From Saliphagus infecundisoli (GTDB lineage: Archaea; Halobacteriota; Halobacteria; Halobacteriales; Natrialbaceae), in the NCBI RefSeq assembly GCF_020177375.1, contig NZ_JAIWHV010000007.1, positions 1 to 64,000 on the forward strand: a stretch of 64,000 bases of DNA, read 5' to 3'. The stretch's first letter is position 1. Every line of letters starts with the position of its first letter. Shown here in pieces: positions 18,153-26,306 of the stretch. The translations under genes and the position numbers were made by a program. The notes beneath the pieces are model-generated. The model was not told where the DNA came from, searched no databases, and was given only the letters and a program-made list of their open reading frames with translations.

Positions 18153-19082
18153 CTAGTCGCCGTTGACTTCTGCTCGCAGGGTCCCCATCTCGACGACGCG
18201 CTCGGCGTGGGCGTTGTGCTGGTGGATCGACTCGTCGTTGGACTGTTTCATCGTGAGGACGGCGTCGTCGGCGAGGCCGTCGAACCGATCGACGACGCCC
18301 TCGGCCATCGAGCGTACGCAGTCCTCGACGAACTTGGCGTCGCTGTGGGCGTCGAAGGTCATGTGGTCCTCGTCGGGCCGCTTCGCCAGGTTGTAGATCC
18401 GGGCGCTCATCGAGTCTCTGGCGACGTCGATGAGGTCGTTCAGATCGACGTCGGGGTCGCCGTCGGCCTCGACGGTGAGGGTGGCGTGGCCCCGCTGGGA
18501 GTGACCCGGCTGGGGAATCTCGTCTAAGAACTCCGTGATCTTTCCCTCCGCAACGTCCAAGTCCTCGAGCTTCTGTTTCGCGCGGGCGACGGACATCCCC
18601 TGGGAGCACGGACAGACCGTCATCCCGACGACGCGGGCGCCAATCTCCTCGCGGGTGCCCTCCTCGGTCGCGGTCGCGCTCGCGAGGATGTCGACGGTGT
18701 GTTGGGTCTCGCGGTCGGTCGCGGGCGTCCGCTCGCGGCGGACGAACTCGGCCTCCATCGACACCTCGGCTTTCGTCGTGTAGTCGTGTTTCTCCAGCAG
18801 GCGTTCTGCGGCGTCGCCACAGACTTCCTCCGTCCGGTAGGCCTCCTCGCGGGTGGCCGCCTCGAGCACCTCGTCGATGACCTCCATGTTCCGGCTCATG
18901 TCGGCGCCCTTGCGCCAGGAGGGCAGATCGACGAAGACCTCGAACTCCGCCATCAGGACGATCGGCCGTTTCCCGTTACGGGCGATCTTGACCAGTTTCT
19001 CGACGCCGGTGACCCCCACCTGGCTCAGCCCGACGGTGACGTCGGGTGCCGTCGCCTGGACGTCCGGCAGCTGTTGGCTCAT
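18153..19082 (-). CDS. mptA: GTP cyclohydrolase MptA (type IB/IV, metal dependent)
   Basis: A 309-residue enzyme that opens GTP to a 7,8-dihydroneopterin cyclic phosphate, the first step of archaeal pterin/folate synthesis. COG1469/FolE2-family features: [13 protein letters not shown] near residue 20, the metal-binding Cys region [10 protein letters not shown] (C157, C159) and the His-bearing [11 protein letters not shown] (~199-209), with [18 protein letters not shown] near the C-terminus. Length and motif order match characterised MptA. In haloarchaea the product feeds tetrahydrofolate and possibly the queuosine-like archaeosine pathway. Confidence 0.95.
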   Translation of the reverse strand: MSQQLPDVQATAPDVTVGLSQVGVTGVEKLVKIARNGKRPIVLMAEFEVFVDLPSWRKGADMSRNMEVIDEVLEAATREEAYRTEEVCGDAAERLLEKHDYTTKAEVSMEAEFVRRERTPATDRETQHTVDILASATATEEGTREEIGARVVGMTVCPCSQGMSVARAKQKLEDLDVAEGKITEFLDEIPQPGHSQRGHATLTVEADGDPDVDLNDLIDVARDSMSARIYNLAKRPDEDHMTFDAHSDAKFVEDCVRSMAEGVVDRFDGLADDAVLTMKQSNDESIHQHNAHAERVVEMGTLRAEVNGD

Positions 19083-19153
19083 TGACCGACCTTCAGGAGA
19101 GCGCGCGATTAGGCCTTTCGGAACCTGCAGGCCGCTCGTTTATACGCTGAACA

Positions 19154-19298
19154 GGCGCGTATCCACGCCCTTGAGTGGTCTGCGTAACGTTTGAACACGT
19201 GGTCGTCAAGGCTGGGACCGACGGGACGAGGAGACGCAGTTTGCAGAGCTTGGACGTGCAAAGGTTACGCCAATTACTCCGGGGCGTGGATACGCGCC
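19154..19298 (+). ncRNA. Candidate structured RNA: 145-base long-hairpin locus
   Basis: The outer arms are a perfect 17-base inverted repeat (19154-19170 with 19282-19298). Pairing continues inward in register: 19173-19179 with 19273-19279 (two G-U), 19182-19188 with 19264-19270, 19190-19193 with 19259-19262, 19196-19200 with 19254-19258. That is 40 base pairs separated by small internal loops, leaving a ~53-base apical region. It is not a tRNA, 5S, SRP or RNase P RNA by any signature I can see. A TATA-like element at 19138-19145 is close but would start transcription inside the left arm, so strand and promoter are uncertain. It could instead be the end or remnant of a mobile element. Confidence 0.5.
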
Positions 19299-19378
19299 GT
19301 CAATTGCTGCAACAATCCACCGCCTATTGCATGGCCGGATATTCTATACTGGATCGGTAGTAGTAAGTTCTCGAGGTC

Positions 19379-19392
19379 CATAACTGGTTATG
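19379..19392. repeat. Small palindrome at probable left end of the tnpB element
   Basis: CATAAC-TG-GTTATG forms a 6-base-pair hairpin 14 bases upstream of the tnpB start. Subterminal hairpins at this place are usual in IS200/IS605 and IS1341-type elements. The exact cleavage point and TAM cannot be set from one copy. Confidence 0.4.
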
Positions 19393-19405
19393 AAGCCAGA
19401 AATCG

Positions 19406-20665
19406 ATGCGCATCCACCGAACTTTCGAAGCGTCAATCACCAACCCAGGGCAGGTGAGTGACGACCTCGATCAACTCGGACGGGCCGCGTCGAAACTCTG
19501 GAACGTCGGTCGCTACTACGCACACGAACAGTGGGACGATACGGGCGAGATCCCCGATGACGGGGAACTCAAATCCGATCTCAAAGGCCACGAACGCTAT
19601 ACGGATCTTCATTCTCAATCCAGTCAGCGCGTTCTCGAGGAACTCGCTGAAGCGTTCAACGGTTGGTTCAGGAAGCGTCGGAGCGGCGAGAGCCGTGCCC
19701 GACCGCCCGGCTACCGCAAACGCGGCGATTCGCACCCACGTTCTACCGTGTCGTTCAAAGCGGCTGGCTTCAAGCATGATGCACAGTTCACCCGCGTTCG
19801 CCTCTCGAAAGGACGAAACCTGAAGGAACATCGCTCGGACTTCGTGCTGTGCGAGTACGGGCTACGTCCCGACGTAGACCTCTCCGAGTGGGACATTCAA
19901 CAGGTCCGGGCCGTCCACAAGTACGGCGAGTGGCGGCTTCAGTTCGTCTGCCGAACGACGATTGATCCCGAACCACCCGGTGAGGAGACTGCCGGGATCG
20001 ACCTCGGTATCTCGAACGTTGCCGCGCTTTCGTTCGGCGGTGAGTCGATCCTCTTCCCCGGTAACGCGCTGAAAGAGGACGAATACTACTTCGGACGAAA
20101 GAAGGCAAAGTGTGACGATAGTCGGTCGCACGAGCGGCTTCGGCTGGATCGGAAGCGTACCGAACGCCGAACTCACTTCCTCCATACGCTCTCAAAACAC
20201 ATCGTTGTGGAGTGCGTCGAGAGAGATGTCGGAACGATCGTCATAGGAGACCTCGGTGATATCCGAGACGACGAGAACGGGGACTCCCGAAATTGGGGCA
20301 CACACGGAAACCTCGATCTTCACGGGTGGGCGTTCGACCGCTTCACGTCGATACTCGACTACAAGGCGGAAGCCGAGGGGATCGACGTGACGGTGGAGTC
20401 CGAACGCGATACCTCAAAGACGTGTTCCGCCTGTGGGACGAAAGACGGCGACCAGCGCGTCGAGCGCGGGTTGTATGTCTGTGAAGAGTGCGATACGGTG
20501 GCGAACGCGGACGTGAACGGTGCGGAGAACATTCGGCGAAAAGTAACTCCGAGTCCTTCGCAGGATAGGAGTAACGGCTGGTTGGCACAGCCTTCAGTCC
20601 ATCTGTTCGATTGTAGTGAGGGCCGTTTCGCCCCGCGAGAACAGGTCGTGGACTGTAAACCGTAA
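19406..20665 (+). CDS. tnpB: TnpB, IS200/IS605 (IS1341-type) RNA-guided nuclease homologue
   Basis: A 419-residue TnpB. The RuvC-like parts are ETAGIDLGISNVAALS (Asp199), IVIGDLGDI (281-282) and VANADVNGAENI (Asp369). A zinc ribbon with CSAC (340/343) and CEEC (359/362) sits before the last acid. The N-terminal WED/REC-like part has LGRAASKLWNVGRYYAHEQW and HSQSSQRVLEELAEAFNGWF, as in other haloarchaeal TnpBs. Where ISDra2 TnpB and Cas12 enzymes have Glu in RuvC-II, this protein has Gly281 followed by Asp282. No tnpA is present, so it depends on a transposase elsewhere. Full length, no frameshift. Confidence 0.95.
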   Translation: MRIHRTFEASITNPGQVSDDLDQLGRAASKLWNVGRYYAHEQWDDTGEIPDDGELKSDLKGHERYTDLHSQSSQRVLEELAEAFNGWFRKRRSGESRARPPGYRKRGDSHPRSTVSFKAAGFKHDAQFTRVRLSKGRNLKEHRSDFVLCEYGLRPDVDLSEWDIQQVRAVHKYGEWRLQFVCRTTIDPEPPGEETAGIDLGISNVAALSFGGESILFPGNALKEDEYYFGRKKAKCDDSRSHERLRLDRKRTERRTHFLHTLSKHIVVECVERDVGTIVIGDLGDIRDDENGDSRNWGTHGNLDLHGWAFDRFTSILDYKAEAEGIDVTVESERDTSKTCSACGTKDGDQRVERGLYVCEECDTVANADVNGAENIRRKVTPSPSQDRSNGWLAQPSVHLFDCSEGRFAPREQVVDCKP

Positions 20666-20718
20666 TATCCCAACGGCGGTCGGGATTCCACGTCGTTTAC
20701 GGCGCGGGGGATGTCAAC
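20560..20718 (+). ncRNA. Probable omega/reRNA region overlapping tnpB 3' end
   Basis: In TnpB systems the guide-RNA scaffold is made from the 3' end of tnpB plus the right end, and sense overlapping RNAs are reported for haloarchaeal IS1341-type genes. Here the region after the stop contains hairpin ATCCC-N10-GGGAT (20667-20686) and ends in GGGGGATGTCAAC at about 20706-20718, a plausible element right end. The guide would then read from ~20719 into the leuS upstream region. The 5' boundary is a guess. Confidence 0.45.
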
Positions 20719-20769
20719 CCGGGCCCAACAGTGATATGGACGCCCCACCCAGGTGAGCCAAGAGCCGGG

Positions 20770-23400
20770 ATGACGAGACAGTACAACCCCGCCGAGGCCC
20801 GCGAGTTCTGGCAGTACGTCTGGGATCGCGAGGACGTTTATGCGCTTCCCGAGGACGTGACCGACCCGACCTACGTGCTGGGGATGATTCCCTACACGTC
20901 GGGGACCCTCCACATGGGACACGTCCGCAACTACGCGATCGCGGACGCCTGCGCCCGGTATCGCCGAATGCAGGGCGAGGACGTGCTCCACCCGATGGGA
21001 TGGGACGCCTTCGGCCTCCCCGCGGAAAACGCCGCCGAGCGGCGCCACACCGACCCCGAGTCCTGGACGCGGGCCTGCATCTCGCGGATGCGTGAGGAGC
21101 TCCGGACGCTCGGCTTCGGCTACGACTGGTCGAGGGAGATCACGACCTGCGAACCGGAGTACTACCGCTGGAACCAGTGGCTCTTCGAGCGGTTCTTCGA
21201 GGAGGGGCTGGTCTCCTACGAGGGGGCGACCGCCAACTGGTGTCCCGACTGCGAGACGGTGCTCGCCGATGCCCAGGTCGAGTCCGTCAGCGAGTCGGGA
21301 AGCGTCGAGAACAGGGGCAGCGACCAGGACCAGCGCCACGGCACCTGCTGGCGGTGTGGAACCGCAGTCGAGCGCCGGGAACTCGACCAGTGGTTCCTAC
21401 GGGTTACGGAGTACGCCGACGACCTCCTCTCGGGGCTCGACGACCTCCCAGGCTGGCCCGAGGGCGTCCGAGAAATCCAGCGCAACTGGATCGGCCGCCG
21501 GGAGGGCGCCCGGATCGCGTTTCGGGTCCCCGACTACGGCACCGTCGAAGCGTTCTCCGCGGAGCCCGAAACGGTCTACGGCGCGACCTTCCTCGCGCTC
21601 TCGCCGGGCCACGATCTCGCGGCGGAACTCGCGACCGACGACCCGGGCCTTGCCGACTTCCTCGAGCGCGACCGCGACGCCCGCGAGGGGGGCTACCGGA
21701 CCGACGCGCGAGCGATCCACCCCCTGACCGGCAAGGAGCTTCCGGTGTACGTCGCCGACTACGTCCTCGCCGACGTCGGCACGGGCGCGGTGATGGGCGT
21801 TCCCGCACACAACGACCGCGACCGATCGTTCGCGCGTGAGCAGGGCCTCCCGCTCGAGGAAGTGATCGTCGGAGAGGGAGCGGGCGGCGAGGAATCGCGG
21901 GAGGTGCTGACCGGCAGCGGGGAGTACGACGGACTCGCCCGGCCCGAGGCCCGCGAAGCGCTGTTCGAGCGGGAGGCGTTCGAGCCGGCGACGACCTACC
22001 GACTGCGCGACTGGCTGATCTCCCGCCAGCGCTACTGGGGGACGCCGATCCCGGTGGTTCACTGCGAGTCGTGTGGCCCCGTGCTCGTTCCCGAAGAAGA
22101 GCTTCCGGTCGAACTGCCGGAGTTCGTCGAGACGACCGGCAACCCGCTGGAGGCGGTCGAGTCGTTCGTCGAAACGGAGTGTCCTGACTGTGGCGCCGAC
22201 GCCCGCCGGGAGACCGACACGATGGACACGTTCGTCGACTCTTCGTGGTACTTCCTGCGATTTCTCGATCCCGACCTCCCCGACGCGCCGTTCGATTCCG
22301 ACGCCGCCCGCGAGTGGATGCCGGTCGATCTCTACGTCGGCGGCGACGAGCACGCGACCGCCCACCTGCTGTATGCCCGGTTCGTCATGCGTGCGCTCGC
22401 CGACATGGGCCTCGTAGACGATCCCGAGCCCTTCGAGCGTCTCGTGACCCAGGGGACGGTGCTCCACGGCGGCGAGAAGATGTCGACCTCGACGGGCAAC
22501 GTCGTCGCACCCCACGAGTACGGCGCGGAGACGACCCGCCTGTTCTTGCTATCGGGGGCCCACCCCGAACAGGACTTCGAGTGGACCGCCGACGGCGTCG
22601 GATCGGCCTACGACCTCCAGCAGAGCCTGTTCTCGACGGTCGTCGAGTTCGTCGAGGAGGCGACCGTCCGCGAGGAGCGCGAGCCGAGGGACGACTACCT
22701 CGACGGCGAGACCGACCGGACGATCGAGATCGTGACCGCCGAGTACGAACGCGTCCGGTTCCACCGTTCGGTCGCCGAGATCCGGCGGTTCGTCCGGCTT
22801 CTCGGGCGCTATCACGGCGACGGACCGGTTCACGAGGAGAGCTATCGGCGGGCCTTGCTCGCCGTTACCCGCCTGATCGGTCCGCTCGCCCCCTACGTCG
22901 CCGAGGAGTGCTGGAACAAGCTCCGGGGGGAGGGCCTCGTCGCCGGGAGCGACTGGCCCGAGCCGGCCGTCGAGCGCGGGGCCGACCGCGCCCGCCGCGA
23001 GCGCCGGCTGGTCGATCGAACGACCGACGACGTCCGGGAGATCGCGGCGGTCGTAGACCGGCCGGAGCCCGACAGCGTCGAGATCGTCGTCGCGCCCGAC
23101 TGGACCCACCGCGTGGCGGACCTCGCCCGCGAGACGGGCGATCCGGCGACCGTCGCCGAGCGGCTGGCCGGGGAGGGCCTCGGGATCGAGGCCGAGCGGG
23201 TGCGAGAGTACGCGGCCTCGGTCGTCGAGAGCGGAGGGGTCGATCCGGGCCTCGAGCCCGAGCGGGAACTCGCGGTCCTGCGAGAGGCCGCCTGGCTCGT
23301 CCGCGAGGAGTTCGGCGCCGAGGTGACGGTCCGTCGGGGCGAGGGCGGCGAACTGGCCGACGAGGCCCGACCGGGGAAGCCGGCGATCCGTCTCGAGTGA
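20770..23400 (+). CDS. leuS: Leucyl-tRNA synthetase, bacterial-type, short form
   Basis: An 876-residue class I synthetase charging tRNA-Leu. The catalytic signature HMGH is at 48-51 within PYTSGTLHMGHVRNYAIAD, followed by MGWDAFGLPAENAAERR and NWCPDCETVLADAQVE, which is the bacterial LeuRS pattern. A CP1 editing domain is present (TVYGATFLALSPGHDLAAEL, TGAVMGVPAHNDRDR). The KMSKS loop reads KMSTS (570-574), with the central Lys replaced by Thr. The C-terminal part (EIVVAPDWTHRVADLARE onward) is archaeal-like. Some haloarchaea carry two LeuRS, so this may be the second copy. The ATG at 20770 is preferred to 20731 by alignment of the N-terminus. A tnpB element lies just upstream. Confidence 0.93.
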   Translation: MTRQYNPAEAREFWQYVWDREDVYALPEDVTDPTYVLGMIPYTSGTLHMGHVRNYAIADACARYRRMQGEDVLHPMGWDAFGLPAENAAERRHTDPESWTRACISRMREELRTLGFGYDWSREITTCEPEYYRWNQWLFERFFEEGLVSYEGATANWCPDCETVLADAQVESVSESGSVENRGSDQDQRHGTCWRCGTAVERRELDQWFLRVTEYADDLLSGLDDLPGWPEGVREIQRNWIGRREGARIAFRVPDYGTVEAFSAEPETVYGATFLALSPGHDLAAELATDDPGLADFLERDRDAREGGYRTDARAIHPLTGKELPVYVADYVLADVGTGAVMGVPAHNDRDRSFAREQGLPLEEVIVGEGAGGEESREVLTGSGEYDGLARPEAREALFEREAFEPATTYRLRDWLISRQRYWGTPIPVVHCESCGPVLVPEEELPVELPEFVETTGNPLEAVESFVETECPDCGADARRETDTMDTFVDSSWYFLRFLDPDLPDAPFDSDAAREWMPVDLYVGGDEHATAHLLYARFVMRALADMGLVDDPEPFERLVTQGTVLHGGEKMSTSTGNVVAPHEYGAETTRLFLLSGAHPEQDFEWTADGVGSAYDLQQSLFSTVVEFVEEATVREEREPRDDYLDGETDRTIEIVTAEYERVRFHRSVAEIRRFVRLLGRYHGDGPVHEESYRRALLAVTRLIGPLAPYVAEECWNKLRGEGLVAGSDWPEPAVERGADRARRERRLVDRTTDDVREIAAVVDRPEPDSVEIVVAPDWTHRVADLARETGDPATVAERLAGEGLGIEAERVREYAASVVESGGVDPGLEPERELAVLREAAWLVREEFGAEVTVRRGEGGELADEARPGKPAIRLE

Positions 23401-23530
23401 GAACAAGGAAGCCAGCCCACCGTCGATCGCGATCCGCCTCCGCCGGGACGATCGATCGGCACACCGTTTCCTCTGCCCGACGAGCCGGGAAGGACACACT
23501 TATCCTCCCGCCTCGAGTGAGCCAGTACGT

Positions 23531-23812
23531 ATGGACGAGGGGGGCCGATCGACCCGATCAGTCGGCCGGATGGAACCGAGCCAGGCGATCATCGAGGCGG
23601 TCGCCGACCGCGAGGGCGTAGAGCCGACTGAACTGGCGCCGCCGGAGTACGAGACGCTGTACGAGGTCGTCGATCCCGGGGCGCTAGACGCGCTGTTCGC
23701 GCCGCGGGCAAACGGCGCAGGCCGGCTCGACGGTTCGGTCACCTTCCGGTTCTGTGGGTACACGGTGAGCGTCACGGCCGAGGGGACGGTCTCGGTCGAG
23801 CCGGCGGAGTGA
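23531..23812 (+). CDS. HalOD1 output-domain protein
   Basis: A 93-residue haloarchaeal protein matching the small HalOD1 output domain: PSQAIIEAVADREGVEPTEL helix, then a DPGALDALF helix, and the closing GSVTFRFCGYTVSVTAEGTVSVE strands. Such domains occur alone or behind receiver domains, so a signalling role is likely but unproved. The first ATG (23531) fits a leaderless transcript from the TATA-like ACTTATCC near 23497-23504; an internal ATG at 23570 is the alternative. Confidence 0.8.
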   Translation: MDEGGRSTRSVGRMEPSQAIIEAVADREGVEPTELAPPEYETLYEVVDPGALDALFAPRANGAGRLDGSVTFRFCGYTVSVTAEGTVSVEPAE

Positions 23813-23857
23813 GTCCGAAGGGGAACACGGATACGGGACCCGTCCCAACCCCCGATA

Positions 23858-24463
23858 ATGGCTATTGCGACAGCGAGACGGCGGCTCCGCGAGCACGCTC
23901 TCGGCGTCACCCTGTTGCTGACGGTCGTCGGCTACGCGCTCGTGATCGGCACCTTCCTCGTTGACCTGCCGATCTACCCCGACCTGACCGAGGCCCAGGT
24001 GAACCTGCTTTCTCACGCGATCGCAGTCATCAACGCGGCGGCGACCCTCCTGCTCGTCGCCGGCTGGTACTGGATCCGCCGGGGCGAGGTAGACAAACAC
24101 CGGCTGGCGATGGTCGGCGCGTTCGTCCTGATCCTCGCCTTCCTCGTCGTCTACCTGCTCCGGGTCGGCGGCGGCGGCGAGAAGTACATCGCAGGCGCCC
24201 CCGATCTCGCACGGTACGCCTACCTCGGGATGCTCGCCGTCCACATCCTGCTGTCGGTGGTCGCGGTCCCGGTCGTCCTCTACGCGCTCGTCCTCGGACT
24301 CAGCCACACGCCGGCCGAGTTGCGAAACACGGCCCACGCCCAGGTCGGCCGGATCGCCGCGGGCTCGTGGATCCTGAGTCTCTTTCTGGGAGTCGTGACC
24401 TACGTCCTCCTGAACCACGTGTACGGCTACGAGTTCCACCCGGTGACGGTCCTCCCCGTCTAA
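23858..24463 (+). CDS. DUF420 membrane protein (cytochrome oxidase assembly-like)
   Basis: A 201-residue membrane protein with five predicted helices (residues ~14-34, ~49-70, ~84-104, ~122-145, ~164-185). DUF420/YozB/CtaM-like features are L-S-H-A-I-A-V-I-N-A, KHRLAMVGAFVLILAFLVVYLLR and AHAQVGRIAAGSWILSLFLGVVTYVLLNH, with conserved His residues that may touch haem. Homologues (CtaM) are required to mature haem-copper oxidases in Gram-positive bacteria. The ctaB fusion gene about 4 kb away supports an oxidase-assembly role, but that is inference. Confidence 0.85.
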   Translation: MAIATARRRLREHALGVTLLLTVVGYALVIGTFLVDLPIYPDLTEAQVNLLSHAIAVINAAATLLLVAGWYWIRRGEVDKHRLAMVGAFVLILAFLVVYLLRVGGGGEKYIAGAPDLARYAYLGMLAVHILLSVVAVPVVLYALVLGLSHTPAELRNTAHAQVGRIAAGSWILSLFLGVVTYVLLNHVYGYEFHPVTVLPV

Positions 24464-24469
24464 GTACCG

Positions 24470-25228
24470 CTAGTCGGTCCGTGGGATCGACCGCGCGCCG
24501 AGTGCGAAGAAGGCGACGGCAAAGGCCGACAGGACGAGCAGGTTCACCGTCGGATCGCCCCCGCCCGCGACCTCGGGTGCGGTCGCAGCCCGGACCCCCC
24601 GCGCGAAGTACGTGAGCGGCGAGAGCGCCATCAGGGGCTCGAACCAGCCCGGAAGCTGGGCCGCGGTGACGAACGTCTCCGAGAGAAAGAGCAGCGGAAG
24701 CCCGATCGCGTTGCTCGCGGCGACGGCGCCGTCCCGGGAATCGGTGTAGCTGCCCAGCATCGCGCCGACGCCACAGAAACAGACGACGCCGACGACGACG
24801 TAGGGTACCAGCAGGGGAGAGAACGCGATCCCGGCGCCGGTGAGGGCGACGACGAGACCCAGGATGAGCAGACTCGCGAGGCCGATGATCGCCGCGTTGA
24901 CGACCGTACTGGCGAACAGCCACTCCCCGCGGGTGAGCGGGGTGGTCGCGAGCTTCTCGAAACGGTTTCCCTCGCGGTGGCGTGCGACCTCGCTGCCCAG
25001 CCGCGAGAGGGGAGTGAAGAGAACGACGACCGCGAGATAGCCCGGAACGTAGTAGGCCGGCGGCTCGGCGAACAGCCCCCCGCCGCCCGGATCGGTCCGG
25101 ACCAGCGCGCCGAAGATGACGATCAGCAGCGCCGGAAAGAGGAACGTGAAGAAGACCGCGGTCCGCCGACGGGCGAACGACCGCCAGCCGGCCGAGATCT
25201 CCGCGCGAAGGCGTCCCACGCGGCTCAT
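24470..25228 (-). CDS. ABC-2 type transporter permease
   Basis: A 252-residue permease with six predicted helices of the ABC-2/NodJ type: FTFLFPALLIVIFGALV after the amphipathic N-terminus, the central FEKLATTPLTRGEWLFASTVV (the conserved L-x-x-T-P-L-T-R-x-E block) and PLLFLSETFVTAAQLPGWFEPLMALSPLTYFARGVR near the end. It overlaps its ATPase partner by four bases (ATGA), so the two form one exporter. The substrate is unknown; drugs, lipids or haem-related compounds are possible. Confidence 0.92.
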   Translation of the reverse strand: MSRVGRLRAEISAGWRSFARRRTAVFFTFLFPALLIVIFGALVRTDPGGGGLFAEPPAYYVPGYLAVVVLFTPLSRLGSEVARHREGNRFEKLATTPLTRGEWLFASTVVNAAIIGLASLLILGLVVALTGAGIAFSPLLVPYVVVGVVCFCGVGAMLGSYTDSRDGAVAASNAIGLPLLFLSETFVTAAQLPGWFEPLMALSPLTYFARGVRAATAPEVAGGGDPTVNLLVLSAFAVAFFALGARSIPRTD

Positions 25229-26202
25229 CGGGCCGACTCACCTCCCGTCCCGGCTCCGGCGGGACCGACGTCCGCCTCGTCGAAGCCGACTTCGCCACTT
25301 CTCCCCGTTCGAACGCCCTCGACCTCCCCCGCGAGTTCCATGTAGACGTCCTCCAAATCGGGTTCGCTCCAGGCGATCCCGGTGTACTCGATTCCCCGCT
25401 CCTCCAGGGCGGCGACGACGCCGCCGATCCCCGTGGGGTCGACGCCCTCGACGACGACGCCTCCCGCGACCGTCCTCGTCGGGTAGTCGACTCCCTCGAG
25501 GGTGGCGTCCGTCTCGACGACCAGCCTGCTCTCGCCGGCGTACTCCGCGATCAGGGTCTCGGGGGGGTCACAGGCGACGAGGTCGCCGTCGGCGAGCAGG
25601 CCGACGCGGTCGGCCATCCCTTCGGCTTCGGCCATGTCGTGAGTCGAGACCAGAACCGTGGTCCCGCCCGCCGCAAGCGAGTCGACCAGTCCCCGCACCG
25701 TGCGCCGGCCCGCGGGGTCGATCCCCGTCGTCGGCTCGTCCATGATCACGACGTCGGGGTCGTTGACCAGTGCCGTGCCGACACAGAGCCGGCGCTGCTG
25801 GCCCCCCGAGAGGTTCTCGTATCGCGTGTTGCCGGCGTCGGCGAGGCCGACCTCCCGAAGAACCGTGTCGGGCTCCCTGGCGTCGTCGTACAGTCCCGCG
25901 TAGTAGGCGAGCAGCTCCCGAGCAGTGAGCCGCTCGGGGGGCGAAAACGACTGGGGGAGCACCCCGATCCGGTCGCGATCGACCGCCTCGGGGCCAGTTC
26001 CGAGGATCGTCGCCGACCCCGAATCCGGGCGGGTCGTCCCCGTCAGTGCCCGGATCAGCGTCGTCTTCCCCGCGCCGTTGGGGCCGATGAGCGCGAACAC
26101 CTCCCCCGATCGGATTGACAGCGACACCCCATCGACGGCGAGATGGTCCCCGTACGCCTTCCGCAGGTCCTCGGCGACGACGACAGCGTCTCCCGCGTCC
26201 AT
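25225..26202 (-). CDS. ABC exporter ATP-binding protein
   Basis: A 325-residue ATPase. Walker A GPNGAGKTT, Q-loop VLPQSF, signature LSGGQQRRLCVGTAL, Walker B VVIMDEPTTGIDP and H-loop VSTHDMAEAEGMADRV are all intact. An additional ~95-residue C-terminal domain (EYAGESRLVVETDATL...) is common in drug-export ATPases. It is translated first and coupled to the permease by a four-base overlap. The ATG at 26202 is chosen because the N-terminus MDAGDAVVVAEDLRKAYGD fits the family; upstream in-frame codons add unrelated sequence. Confidence 0.95.
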   Translation of the reverse strand: MDAGDAVVVAEDLRKAYGDHLAVDGVSLSIRSGEVFALIGPNGAGKTTLIRALTGTTRPDSGSATILGTGPEAVDRDRIGVLPQSFSPPERLTARELLAYYAGLYDDAREPDTVLREVGLADAGNTRYENLSGGQQRRLCVGTALVNDPDVVIMDEPTTGIDPAGRRTVRGLVDSLAAGGTTVLVSTHDMAEAEGMADRVGLLADGDLVACDPPETLIAEYAGESRLVVETDATLEGVDYPTRTVAGGVVVEGVDPTGIGGVVAALEERGIEYTGIAWSEPDLEDVYMELAGEVEGVRTGRSGEVGFDEADVGPAGAGTGGESAR

Positions 26203-26306
26203 ACGGGCGCTACCGACCGCCCGCGGGTAAGGGGTTCGGTTCGTCGGGCACCGCGCAGGCTCACGCAAGGCGAACTCCCACGGAGCGGATCGCCGTAGCC
26301 GACCCC

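Larger units (their letters stand above)
19083..19405. other. 323-base gap between mptA and tnpB, dominated by a long inverted repeat
   Basis: Contains no credible gene. A TATA-like GTTTATAC occurs at 19138-19145, followed by the 145-base hairpin locus (19154-19298), then sequence that probably includes the left end of the tnpB element (small palindrome CATAAC-TG-GTTATG at 19379-19392). Confidence 0.6.

Noticed and set aside
19100-19125. GATTAGGCCTTTCGG upstream of mptA as a fifth metalloregulator box
   Set aside because: Only one half matches and the symmetry is lost, so it is not counted with the other four.
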